A DNA stretch of 24,279 nt from an uncultured Erysipelotrichaceae bacterium (GCA_937900565.1 CALCFG010000039.1:1-24279), one strand, 5' to 3'; positions 1-7,864 are shown, counted from the first letter of the stretch. A program made the numbers and translations. Notes: generated from the sequence alone by a model not told the origin.

Positions 1-851
1 CAGATGTTAATAGACCTGGATTTGAATTGTGTGGTGTATATAAAAAAACAGAACCACGTAGAATCGTGGTGATTGGGAATAGGGAATCTGAATTTATTCG
101 TACGATGTCTGAAGAAGATCAAAGATCACGTTTTCCTTTGATTACAGATGGTTTGACACCTGCTGTGATTATTACCAAAAATAATGATTTACCTCCAATT
201 TTAAAAGAGGTTGCGGAAAGTACAAATTTCCCGGTTTTGAGAACAAACATGGAAACATATCGTCTGATGGCAGATATTATTACATATCTTGATGAAAAAC
301 TTGCACCAGAAGATACAATGAGTGGGACATTGATGAGTATTCGTGGTGTTGGTGTTCTATTGACGGGTGAGTCCGGAATGGGTAAGAGTGAAACGGCATT
401 GGAATTGATCCGTGAAGGAAATGTATTGATTTCTGATGATAGAGTTGATGTAATTCATATTCATAACCATATTTTAGGACATGCACCAGATATCATTAAA
501 GGACTGCTTGAAATCCGTGGCATTGGTATTATTGATGTTGAAAAAATGTTTGGTGCGATGGCTATTTCTGACAGTGCAGATGTGGATCTTGTAATTAAGC
601 TTGTTCCATTTGAAGCAGATGCAGACTATAACAGACTAGGTGATGAGACGATGCGTTATACAAGAATATTGAATGTACTTGTCCCTACACTTGTATTGCC
701 AGTCTCTGCTGGTAGAAATACTGCTGCGTTGATTGAATCTGCAGTATCAAATTTCAGATTGAGCGAAGCTGGATTTAACAGTGCAGATGAAATCCGTGAA
801 AGATTTAAGGATTTTATGGTTGCGGCAAATGAAAGAGAGGGGAAAGCATGA
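1..851 (+). CDS. hprK: HPr kinase/phosphorylase, 5' end missing
   Basis: HprK phosphorylates HPr on Ser46 with ATP or PPi and removes the phosphate by phosphorolysis, controlling carbon catabolite repression in the cytoplasm. The gene enters from the left edge; the readable frame begins at base 3 with DVNRPGFEL, which matches the end of the HprK N-terminal domain, so the true start lies outside the window. The P-loop GESGMGKSE is at bases 366-392, followed by ISDDRVDV and the HprK signature GLLEIRGIGIIDV. It ends TGA at 849-851 and overlaps the next start codon (ATGA), so it is translationally coupled to the Lgt-PpaX gene. In Bacillus hprK, lgt and ppaX share an operon, and the same order is kept here. 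Identification is secure; kinase activity is inferred from intact motifs. Confidence 0.96.
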   Translation, partial: DVNRPGFELCGVYKKTEPRRIVVIGNRESEFIRTMSEEDQRSRFPLITDGLTPAVIITKNNDLPPILKEVAESTNFPVLRTNMETYRLMADIITYLDEKLAPEDTMSGTLMSIRGVGVLLTGESGMGKSETALELIREGNVLISDDRVDVIHIHNHILGHAPDIIKGLLEIRGIGIIDVEKMFGAMAISDSADVDLVIKLVPFEADADYNRLGDETMRYTRILNVLVPTLVLPVSAGRNTAALIESAVSNFRLSEAGFNSADEIRERFKDFMVAANEREGKA

Positions 852-2185
852 TTTGGTTCCCTGATTTATCCACGATTGTTTCGGTTGGGGGAATTACAAT
901 CAAGTGGTATGCATTCACTTTAGTCTTGGGGTGCATTGTTGGATATCTCTATTTGTCTCAGGCAATGAAAGCACATGGGTATAAACAGGCAGTTTCAGAT
1001 GATCTTCTTGTACTGATTCTGGTGAGTGGTATTGTTGGTGGAAGAATTTTCTGGGTACTTGAGAATATGAAGAATTATTCCATGTATGCCTGGTATGTAT
1101 TTGCGATTGGTGATGGTGGAATCGATATCCTTGGTTCTTTACAGGCAATATCTCTTGTGATACTGCTTTATGGCAAGAAACATCATCTTTCCTTCCGCAG
1201 AACGATGGATGTTGTTAGTACGGCATTGTTATTGACAATTACAATTGCGCGTGTAGGTAGAGCGTTGGAACTGCCTTCAGTGTGGTATTGTGTTGGAATC
1301 AACATCTTTGAATTCTTGATCATCTATTGCGTAATGAGAACGTATTCTCCACTACGTAGAAGAGGCGATGCATTTGCGGTCATGTTTATGTTGACGGGAT
1401 TTGATCGTCTTGCTGCAATGGCATTCCATTGGGATCCTTTAGCTGTTAGAAACTTTCCTTCCTGTATCGTTGTGGAAGTGATTGGTATTCTATTGTGGTC
1501 ATATTCAAGATTCTTTGATAAAAGAAAACCAGTTGTTTTATTTGATTTTGATGGAACTATCATGGATAGCGAACAGATGATCATTGGATGCTTTGCATAC
1601 TTATTTCAAAAGTATGGAAATATCAAAGATTTCACAAAAGAAGTACAACAGGAAGTATTTGGTCCACCTTTAAGAGATGAATTGAAAAAGTTATTTCCTG
1701 ATCAGAATACAGATGTATTGATGAAGGAATATACGGAATTCCAGAAATCTTTGCCTGGCAGACACTTAGTATCTACACTTCCGCATGTTGAAGAAGTGTT
1801 AAAGGAATTGAAGAAAAAAGGTTATGTTGTGGCAATTGTAACTTCTAGATTATCTGAATCTTGTGAGACTTGGGTTGAAGATCTGGAAATTGAGGAATAT
1901 ATTGATCTTGTTGTTGGCACTGAACGCTATAGACATGCAAAACCAAAACCGGATGGCATCATTGAAACATGTGAAATGTTGAATGTTGGCCATGACAGCG
2001 TTATGTATGTTGGTGATAATGTTTCAGATGTACAGGCTGGCAAGAATGCTGGTGTATATACTGTTGGTTTTATCACAAATGAAGAAAAACGTGAAAAAAT
2101 CGAAGCAGAGAAACCAAATGCAACGATTTCTGATATCACAGAATTGTTGACTCTTCTGGATGCAAAGCATGCATGCATGGAGTAA
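848..2185 (+). CDS. Lgt-like membrane domain fused to PpaX-type HAD phosphatase
   Basis: This 445-residue protein has two parts. Residues 1-225 are a polytopic membrane domain resembling prolipoprotein diacylglyceryl transferase (Lgt): the start IKWYAF matches the HWY segment and GGRIF matches GGRIG. Residues about 229-440 are a HAD phosphatase with all four motifs: DFDGT, VTSR, KPKPDG and GDNVSD. The phrase FGPPLRDEL matches the FIGP-x-L stretch of PpaX, which hydrolyses the PPi made when HprK dephosphorylates HPr. Separate lgt and ppaX genes follow hprK in Bacillus, so this looks like a fusion of those two genes. The Lgt part has lost family key residues: the GRxGNFxNGE motif reads ARVGRALELP, and the histidine of the SFHGG/SIHGG segment is replaced in GGIDILGS. 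It may be inactive as a transferase and serve as a membrane anchor. The ATG overlaps the hprK stop. Confidence 0.88.
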   Translation: MIWFPDLSTIVSVGGITIKWYAFTLVLGCIVGYLYLSQAMKAHGYKQAVSDDLLVLILVSGIVGGRIFWVLENMKNYSMYAWYVFAIGDGGIDILGSLQAISLVILLYGKKHHLSFRRTMDVVSTALLLTITIARVGRALELPSVWYCVGINIFEFLIIYCVMRTYSPLRRRGDAFAVMFMLTGFDRLAAMAFHWDPLAVRNFPSCIVVEVIGILLWSYSRFFDKRKPVVLFDFDGTIMDSEQMIIGCFAYLFQKYGNIKDFTKEVQQEVFGPPLRDELKKLFPDQNTDVLMKEYTEFQKSLPGRHLVSTLPHVEEVLKELKKKGYVVAIVTSRLSESCETWVEDLEIEEYIDLVVGTERYRHAKPKPDGIIETCEMLNVGHDSVMYVGDNVSDVQAGKNAGVYTVGFITNEEKREKIEAEKPNATISDITELLTLLDAKHACME

Positions 2186-2200
2186 TGATTTGATCTAATC

Positions 2201-2232
2201 AAAAAAGCTCAGAATGATATCTGGGCTTTTTC
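2201..2232. terminator. bidirectional rho-independent terminator
   Basis: An A-rich/T-rich hairpin, AAAAAGCTCAG paired with CTGGGCTTTTT across an 8-base loop, separates the convergent Lgt-PpaX gene and the NagB-like gene. T-runs flank it on both strands, so it can stop transcription from either side. Confidence 0.85.
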
Positions 2233-2236
2233 GTAT

Positions 2237-2945
2237 TTAGTCTAATTTTTTAACTGGTCCATTAATATCTTCTTCACAAAGCAGACTTGCGGCATCTTCA
2301 TCTGCAATGACTGTAAAGTTAGGATGCAGACGCAGGATTGTTGCTGGGAGTTCTTCACTGATTGGTTCTGTCAGGAATTTTTTGAAGATTTCTGCTTTAT
2401 GCTTTCCATTTACAATCAATACTAAGTGCTTAACTTTCATTAAAGAAGCAGGTCCCATTGTGATGGAATATGGGTGTGATGTATTATTTGGATAATTTGG
2501 ATTTGCTTCGACTGTTATGTGTCTGGCACGTGCATATGTCAAAGCATCCATTGGCGTACATCTTGGACAGTTGGAACAGAAATGGCCATCAAATCCAAGT
2601 CCAATCAGCATGACATCAATACCACCGGCTCTTGCAATTTCTTCGTCAAATGTTTCGTAGTTTTCCATGCTTGGAATATGGATTTTTTCATCAGGGATAT
2701 TCGCGTCCTTGAAGAACATTTCCTGCATTTCATTCTAGTTGGGTCTTGGTTTACCTTTCTTTTCCCCAGCTTCTGGTGCTTGATCAAAGAGGTTGTAGTA
2801 TACATCCTTGAATTGTAGCTTGGCTTTACATAGGGTATCATCATTTTATACATTGTTCTTGGGGATGTTCTTGAGGTAAATGAATTGTTGACTTTTTATT
2901 CTGCATCAATGCACCAAGAATGATCTGTGTAAATGTCAATATAAT
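2237..2945 (-). pseudogene. broken NagB-family sugar-phosphate isomerase/deaminase
   Basis: The 3' 163 codons (2728 down to 2237) read as a NagB/6-phosphogluconolactonase-fold protein with GGIDVMLIGLGFDGHF, the family's GxGxDGH active-site region, and a C-terminal ATILRLHPN segment. Upstream of the first Met the frame holds an in-frame TAG (2735-2737), then recognisable family sequence in successive frames: YYNLFDQAPE, then TSPRTMYKMMIPYVK, then QIILGALMQNK. At least two single-base frameshifts are needed to join them, one at an A5 run near 2895 and one near 2826. The N-terminal residues before about 2945 are not recognisable. Codon use (CAG for Gln) matches the hprK side. The family includes glucosamine-6-phosphate deaminase and related isomerases; the exact substrate is unclear. 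Called a pseudogene, though sequence error at homopolymers could account for part of the damage. Confidence 0.8.
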
Positions 2946-3095
2946 AATTTAGGTACATTTTTATATTAGCGTTAACAAGAAGAAATTATCTACGGTTAAC
3001 AAAAGCGATTGACATTATCTAATATGTAAGTTGTATTTTATTGAGAATCTGATAAATGTTAGTTGAATCAAGTAGTAGTCTGGAACACTTGATTT
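2946..3095. other. short unassigned stretch at a change of codon character
   Basis: No gene is recognised on either strand. Left of this stretch the coding remnants resemble the hprK block, with frequent CAG; right of it they resemble the rest of the window, with CAA almost exclusively. Two copies of GTTAAC lie near 2970-3000. A TTGACA at 3009-3014 has no good -10 partner. This interval is where a rearrangement or assembly join would fall. Confidence 0.4.
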
Positions 3096-3099
3096 TATG

Positions 3100-3344
3100 T
3101 TACTAAAGGAACTTTCAGTTCTTGAGCAGCATTGGCAGTAAAGCGTTCTTGTATTTCAAAACTATTTTTCAATCGCAATAACATAGAATTAAAATTTTAT
3201 GTTAATTCAATTACTTCATCATGGGAATCCACAGCTTTAATCGATTAGATAAATAGGTAACGTCAATGTTTTGCGTTGCAAGTGTTAAATCACGCAAAGG
3301 TTTAATGCTTTACCCGCCATGATATAAGTTAACGCACTGCTAAT
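3100..3344 (-). pseudogene. remnant of a two-component sensor histidine kinase
   Basis: Reading downward on the minus strand from 3344, pieces in several frames give SALTYIMAGKALKPLRDL (second membrane helix running into a HAMP domain), LATQNIDV, AVDSHDEVIEL, RLKNSFEIQERF and FTANAAQELKVPL, which is the dimerisation/phosphoacceptor H-box. The usual His of the H-box (HELKTP) is Gln here. Frameshifts occur near 3301 and 3227, and stops are in frame near 3200 and 3100. The sensor domain, first membrane helix and ATPase domain are absent. It directly abuts the truncated response regulator, so an internal deletion removed the end of the regulator and most of the kinase. Not functional. Confidence 0.7.
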
Positions 3345-3887
3345 AGTAATCATTAGTCCATACATGTTCGTTTAGTGTTTCAGCACTAACAACTATATTT
3401 GGATGCATCGTTAAATATTCCAAAATTCTATATTCTTTCCGTGTTAAGTTAATGAGTTGATGGTTATAGGTTACTTGTTTGGATGATGATCTAAACAAAG
3501 TAAATCATTTGTTAAAATTTGTTTTTCTTGATGAAATTTTCGACTTAATAGATTGCGTGTTCGTGCTTCCAATTCCATAAAATCAAAGGGTTTGGTTAAA
3601 TAATCATTTGCACCCAAATTCAATCCTAAAACAAAATCATTAATTTTGGTACGTGCAGATAAATAAGTATTTTTGAGGCGCAATTTTTGCTTCGGATTTA
3701 CTTTAATACATCCAATCCATCGGCAATGGGTAAATTTAAATCAAGCACAATTAAATCGTATTCATTGCCTTGATATTTATATAAGGTTTGTTCGACATCA
3801 TATACACAATCTACAACATAGCATCTAAAGTTAATCCTTTTGCAATATATTTAGACAGTATTCGTCCTCTACAAGCAATATTTTCAC
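3345..3887 (-). pseudogene. broken OmpR/PhoB-family response regulator
   Basis: A GTG at 3887-3885, preceded by GGAG at a good distance, opens KILLVEDE, the start of a receiver domain. Further pieces are LSKYIAKGLTLD, YDLIVLDLNLPIADGLDVL (containing the phosphoacceptor Asp), SARTKINDFVLGLNLGAND and YLTKPFDFMELEARTR, and a winged-helix part LINLTRKEYRILEYLTMHP ending at NEHVW near 3358. At least three frameshifts and a stop separate them. The C-terminal end of the winged helix is missing, and the sequence passes straight into the kinase remnant. Only the block from about 3683 to 3471 stays open for 70 codons. It lies divergent from the ABC importer operon, so it may once have regulated it; that is inference. 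Confidence 0.8.
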
Positions 3888-3924
3888 GTAAAATCTCCAT
3901 TAATTTATTAAGCGATTGTAAGTG

Positions 3925-3952
3925 TTACATTTTTGTTAGATGTGTTTATAAT
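3925..3952 (+). promoter_or_regulatory. sigma-70-type promoter of the ABC importer operon
   Basis: TTACAT (3925-3930), a 16-base spacer and a perfect TATAAT (3947-3952) precede the first binding-protein gene by about 95 bases. It lies just outside the start of the divergent broken response regulator. Confidence 0.6.
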
Positions 3953-3978
3953 ACATATGAAAAAATTTTCATACTTTA

Positions 3979-4014
3979 AACAAAGAATTTTCATTATTTT
4001 TCATGTTCTTTGTT
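3979..4014 (+). promoter_or_regulatory. leader hairpin upstream of the ABC importer operon
   Basis: AACAAAGAA (3979-3987) pairs perfectly with TTCTTTGTT (4006-4014) across an 18-base loop. The leader also holds TTTTCAT three times (near 3966, 3988 and 3998). No T-run follows directly, so this is not a clear terminator; it could be an mRNA structure or protein-binding site. No riboswitch or T-box core was recognised. Confidence 0.35.
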
Positions 4015-4047
4015 AAACTATAGAACATATTAGAAGGGGAGTTTATT

Positions 4048-5043
4048 ATGAACAATAAGGTGATTTGTGCGTTGCTTTCTTGTTTATTGTTGTCGGCTTG
4101 TGGAGCAAGCGAGAATGATTCAGTAAAAACAAGTGAAGCAAGCGAAGATATTTATAAAATTGGGATTATCCAATACATGGAACATTCCAGTTTAGATGAT
4201 GCAACCCAAGGATTTAAAGACGAATTGACTAACTTAGGTTATAAAGATGGTGAAAATATATCCATTGAATATGCAAATGCATCAGGCGATAGTGGGAATG
4301 CGGAAGCCATTGTGACTAAATTTGTCAATGAAGGGGTAGATTTAATATTTGCCAATGCTACGCCTGCTGCACAATCTGCAGCTAACGCAACAACGGATAT
4401 TCCGATTATTATTACTTCTGTTACCGATCCTGCTGCCAGTGGTTTGGTTCAATCCAATGATAAACCAGGGGTAAATGTGAGTGGAACTAGTGATTTGGCG
4501 GATATGCAGACACAAATTCAAATTGTTACACAATTATTACCTGAGGTAAAAACTGTGGGTGTGATGTATTGTTCAAGTGAACAAAATAGTATTTATCAAG
4601 CGAAATTAGCAAAACAAACATTGGACTCGTTAGGATTAACTTATAAAGAATATACAGTATCGGATTCCACATTGATTCAATCTACTGCGCAAAGCGCTAT
4701 CGGTCAAATTGATGTTATGTTTGTGCCAACGGATAATTTAATGGCAGAATCTATTAGTACTATTGTTGCGACAATGGATGAAGCAGGTATTCCTGTAATT
4801 GGTGGATTTGCTGATGTCGCTGATAAAGGTGGATTAGCTGCATATGGCGTTAATTACTATGCTTTAGGCCAACAAAGTGCCCAAATGGCAATTGATGTAT
4901 TAAATGGTGCCAATATTGCAGATATGCCAATTCAAACACTATCGGATGATAGTTATGAGTTAGTCATTAATCAAACCAGTGCAACCAATTTAGGTATTGA
5001 AGTAAATGCTGAATTGTTAAATAAGGCATTGGTTGTCGAATAA
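4048..5043 (+). CDS. ABC importer substrate-binding lipoprotein 1 (TrpX-like)
   Basis: A 331-residue extracellular binding lipoprotein of the ABC_sub_bind (PF04392, TrpX-like) type. The signal peptide ends in the lipobox LSAC with Cys18 as the lipidated residue. The mature part starts KIGIIQYMEHSSLDDA and carries the family stretches TDIPIIITSVTDPAASGLV, GTSD, GVMYCSSEQNS and VPTDNLMAES. The ribosome site GAAGGGGA sits before ATG 4048. A paralogue follows 30 bases later, then permease and ATPase genes, so it is the first gene of a four-gene importer operon. Relatives carry small hydrophobic ligands such as aromatic amino acids, but the ligand cannot be read from the sequence. Confidence 0.9.
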   Translation: MNNKVICALLSCLLLSACGASENDSVKTSEASEDIYKIGIIQYMEHSSLDDATQGFKDELTNLGYKDGENISIEYANASGDSGNAEAIVTKFVNEGVDLIFANATPAAQSAANATTDIPIIITSVTDPAASGLVQSNDKPGVNVSGTSDLADMQTQIQIVTQLLPEVKTVGVMYCSSEQNSIYQAKLAKQTLDSLGLTYKEYTVSDSTLIQSTAQSAIGQIDVMFVPTDNLMAESISTIVATMDEAGIPVIGGFADVADKGGLAAYGVNYYALGQQSAQMAIDVLNGANIADMPIQTLSDDSYELVINQTSATNLGIEVNAELLNKALVVE

Positions 5044-5073
5044 TTATTAAAAATAAAAAGAAAGAGAGTAACT

Positions 5074-6057
5074 ATGAGAAAACAATTAGCAGGTGCACTT
5101 GCGTGTGCATTTTTACTTGCAGGATGTTCAAATAAAACTAAGACATCATCCGGCGAGATTGATTCAAATTTAACACATATTGCCATTGTTCAATATGCGC
5201 AACATCCGGCATTAGATGATGCGAATAAAGGATTTGTTGCAGCATTAGAAGAAAATGGTTACGATGAATCTAAAGTTTTACTTGATTCATACAATGCACA
5301 AAATGATGCCAGTAATGTGGAAACAATTGCAACAACTGTCATTAATAATAATCCGGATTTGATTTATGGTATAGCAACACCAGTTGCACAAGGTATTGCC
5401 CAAAAAACAAGCGAAATTCCGTTAGTTATTTCTGCAGTTACAGATCCTGCAGCATCTGGATTAGTGGATAGCAATGAATTACCAGGAACAAATGTAACCG
5501 GTACGAGTGATATGGTAAATGTTGATGTGATGGTTAATTTATTATTGGAAGTTGTACCGGATGCTAAAACTGTTGGTATTATGTATTGTTCCAGTGAAGA
5601 TAATTCTAAAATTCAAGCTGATGCATTGGAAGCATTGTTAACTGAAAAAGGATTAAGTGTTAAACATTTTACTGCTTCCGATTCTTCTTATGTGCAATCC
5701 ACAGTGGATAGTGTCAAGGGTCAAGTGGATGCGATGCTAATTCCTACTGATAACTTAATGGCTGAAAGTATGCCAATGATATCGCAATCATTAAATGAAA
5801 TGCAAATTCCAAGTATTGTGGGAGAACCTGCTTTAGTCGAAGCCGGTGGTACGGTTTCCAAAGGAGTGGATTACTATCAATTAGGTTATCAAGCAGGGTT
5901 AATGGCCATAGAAATTTTAGAGGGTAAAAATCCAGCAGAAATGCCAGTATACTTTGTTGATGATGCAGATTTATCATTGGCAGTTAACCAAAGTAGTTTA
6001 GACTCGTGTGGTTTGTCAATGGATTCTAATGTATTTGAAGGCGCTAAAGTCTATTAA
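5074..6057 (+). CDS. ABC importer substrate-binding lipoprotein 2 (TrpX-like)
   Basis: A 327-residue paralogue of the preceding protein, with lipobox LAGC (Cys18). It shares IAIVQYAQHPALDDA, VTDPAASGLV, GTSDM, GIMYCSSEDNS and PTDNLMAES with its neighbour, so the pair came from a tandem duplication. Linker and C-terminal regions have diverged, which suggests different ligand preference for a shared permease (inference). The ribosome site GAAAGAGAG lies before ATG 5074. A strong hairpin follows the stop codon before the permease gene. Confidence 0.9.
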   Translation: MRKQLAGALACAFLLAGCSNKTKTSSGEIDSNLTHIAIVQYAQHPALDDANKGFVAALEENGYDESKVLLDSYNAQNDASNVETIATTVINNNPDLIYGIATPVAQGIAQKTSEIPLVISAVTDPAASGLVDSNELPGTNVTGTSDMVNVDVMVNLLLEVVPDAKTVGIMYCSSEDNSKIQADALEALLTEKGLSVKHFTASDSSYVQSTVDSVKGQVDAMLIPTDNLMAESMPMISQSLNEMQIPSIVGEPALVEAGGTVSKGVDYYQLGYQAGLMAIEILEGKNPAEMPVYFVDDADLSLAVNQSSLDSCGLSMDSNVFEGAKVY

Positions 6058-6081
6058 TTACTTAACTAATTTGTTACAATC

Positions 6082-6112
6082 GAATGCGTGTTTTAGACAC
6101 GCATTCATTTTT
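6082..6112 (+). terminator. intercistronic hairpin / partial terminator
   Basis: GAATGCGTGT (6082-6091) pairs perfectly with ACACGCATTC (6097-6106) across a 5-base loop, followed by ATTTTT. It lies inside the importer operon, between the second binding protein and the permease, with the permease ribosome site only 2 bases after the T-run. Such a hairpin can lower permease/ATPase expression relative to the binding proteins or protect the upstream mRNA end. Confidence 0.7.
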
Positions 6113-6125
6113 CAAGGAGGATTTG

Positions 6126-7067
6126 ATGGATAGTTCAATTTTATTATCAGTGTCATTAGGTGCATTATCCCAAGGAATTTTATGGGGTATTATGGCATTG
6201 GGCGTATATATTACTTTCCGTGTATTGGATATTGCGGATTTAACAGTGGAAGGAAGTTTTGCTGCTGGCGCATCAATTAGCGCTGCGTTATGTGTTAATT
6301 TAAATATGAGTCCCATTGTTTCTACATTAATGGCGCTTGTTATTGGTGCGATTTCAGGCGCGGTGACAGGTTTATTACACACAAAATTTAAAATACCGGC
6401 AATTTTGGCGGGTATATTAACGCAATTGGGATTGTATAGTGTTAATTTACGTATTATGGGAAGAGCAAATATACCATTTTTGCGTGTAGATACATTATTT
6501 TCTCAATTTGCTTCATTAACCGGATTAAGTAAAACAAATGCGGCTATTGTATTGGGGGTACTACTTGTCATAGCGGTTATATTAATTATTTATTATTTCT
6601 TTGGTACTGAATTGGGAAGTGCTATTCGTGCAACAGGATGTAATTTAAATATGGTAAGAGCCCAAGGAATTAATACGGATACAATGATCATTATTGGTTT
6701 GGCGATTAGTAATGCCTTGGTTGCTTTTTCAGGGTCATTGGTTGCACAAAGCCAAGGATTTGCGGATGTTAAACTCGGTCAAGGTGCTATTGTAATCGGA
6801 TTAGCAGCCATTATTATAGGGGAAGTTTTATTACAAGCATTCTTTAAAAAAGCGTCTTTTTTACAAAAGTTTGCCTTTGTAATTTTGGGAAGTTTTATTT
6901 ACCGCTTAATTGTGGCATTAGTACTACAAATGGGTTTAAATACAGATGATTTAAAACTTTTTACGGCAATTTTAGTTGCCATTGCATTGGCAATGCCAAC
7001 TTTAATGAAAAATAATGCCATTAAGAAAGAATATAAAATGGCAATGAAAGGGGAAAATCATGCTTAG
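6126..7067 (+). CDS. ABC importer permease (BPD_transp_2 type)
   Basis: A 313-residue membrane protein with about eight to nine hydrophobic segments, of the permease type that pairs with TrpX-like binding proteins (related to LivH/RbsC). Typical stretches are LSQGILWGIMALGVYITFR, LDIADLTVEGSF, GAISGAVTGLLHTKFKIPA and GSAIRATGCNLNMVRAQGI, the last being the cytoplasmic coupling region. The start is ATG 6126, not the upstream TTG at 6084, because a perfect AAGGAGG lies at 6114-6120 and the upstream codons would run through the hairpin. The end overlaps the ATPase gene by 8 bases, implying coupled translation. Confidence 0.92.
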   Translation: MDSSILLSVSLGALSQGILWGIMALGVYITFRVLDIADLTVEGSFAAGASISAALCVNLNMSPIVSTLMALVIGAISGAVTGLLHTKFKIPAILAGILTQLGLYSVNLRIMGRANIPFLRVDTLFSQFASLTGLSKTNAAIVLGVLLVIAVILIIYYFFGTELGSAIRATGCNLNMVRAQGINTDTMIIIGLAISNALVAFSGSLVAQSQGFADVKLGQGAIVIGLAAIIIGEVLLQAFFKKASFLQKFAFVILGSFIYRLIVALVLQMGLNTDDLKLFTAILVAIALAMPTLMKNNAIKKEYKMAMKGENHA

Positions 7068-7854
7068 AATTTCTCATTTAAGTAAAACATTTAATGCTAA
7101 AACAATTAATGAAAAGAAAGCATTACGTAACATTGATCTGTCATTGAATGATGGCGATTTTGTAACGGTAATTGGTGGTAATGGTGCCGGTAAGAGTACA
7201 TTATTAAATATGATTGCTGGTGTTTACCCAATGGATAGTGGAAAAATTATCTTAAATGGTGTGGATATAACTTTATTACCTGAATTTAAACGGGCTAAGT
7301 ATATTGGTCGTGTATTCCAAGATCCAATGATGGGTACAGCAGCGAGCATGCAAATTGAAGAAAATTTAGCATTGGCTAAACGCCGTGGTAAACGTAGAGG
7401 ATTGCATTGGGAAATTAGTAATGGTGAAAGAGAAGAATATAAAGTCTTATTAAAACGATTGGGTTTAGGTTTGGAAGATCGATTAAGTTCTCAAGTTGGC
7501 TTATTGTCTGGTGGACAACGTCAAGCGTTAACGTTGCTAATGGCTACATTGCAACGACCGAATTTATTACTATTGGATGAACATACTGCTGCGTTGGATC
7601 CTAAAACTGCATCCAGTGTATTGAATTTAACACAAGAATTGGTCTTAGAGTCTCATTTAACAACCCTTATGATTACACATAATATGAAAGACGCCATTAA
7701 ATATGGTAATCGTTTAATTATGATGCATAATGGTCAAATCATTTATTCTGTTGAAGGGGAAGAAAAGAAGAACTTAAAAGTTGAAGATTTGTTAGCTAAA
7801 TTTGAAGAATGCGCTGGTCATGAATTGAGTAACGATCGAATGTTATTGGTTTAA
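7060..7854 (+). CDS. ABC importer ATPase
   Basis: A 264-residue cytoplasmic ATPase that powers the importer. The Walker A motif GGNGAGKST is at residues 39-47, a Q-loop VFQDP lies near residue 89, the signature is LLSGGQRQAL, Walker B is LLLLDEHTAALDP, and the switch His is in MITHN. The DEH in place of DEP at Walker B is common in this importer subfamily. It starts inside the end of the permease gene (8-base overlap) and is the last gene of the operon, followed by a strong terminator. Confidence 0.94.
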   Translation: MLRISHLSKTFNAKTINEKKALRNIDLSLNDGDFVTVIGGNGAGKSTLLNMIAGVYPMDSGKIILNGVDITLLPEFKRAKYIGRVFQDPMMGTAASMQIEENLALAKRRGKRRGLHWEISNGEREEYKVLLKRLGLGLEDRLSSQVGLLSGGQRQALTLLMATLQRPNLLLLDEHTAALDPKTASSVLNLTQELVLESHLTTLMITHNMKDAIKYGNRLIMMHNGQIIYSVEGEEKKNLKVEDLLAKFEECAGHELSNDRMLLV

Positions 7855-7864
7855 ATGACTATCT

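Noticed and set aside
280..486. Minus-strand open frame inside hprK
   Set aside because: Antisense shadow of a well-identified gene; no ribosome site or family similarity.
2519..2818. 99-codon plus-strand frame across the NagB-like gene
   Set aside because: Low-complexity shadow; the minus strand carries clear family motifs here.
3009..3014. TTGACA as a -35 box
   Set aside because: No acceptable -10 at 16-18 bases and no gene downstream on that strand.
3066..3094. Inverted repeat AATCAAGT / ACTTGATT as a terminator
   Set aside because: Long loop, weak stem and only a poor T-tract; it follows a dead gene remnant.
3788..3979. 63-codon plus-strand frame
   Set aside because: Opposite strand encodes receiver-domain pieces; the plus frame has no ribosome site or similarity.
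3958..4047. T-box riboswitch for an amino-acid importer
   Set aside because: No AGGGTGG-type T-box sequence and no specifier stem; the leader is also too short.
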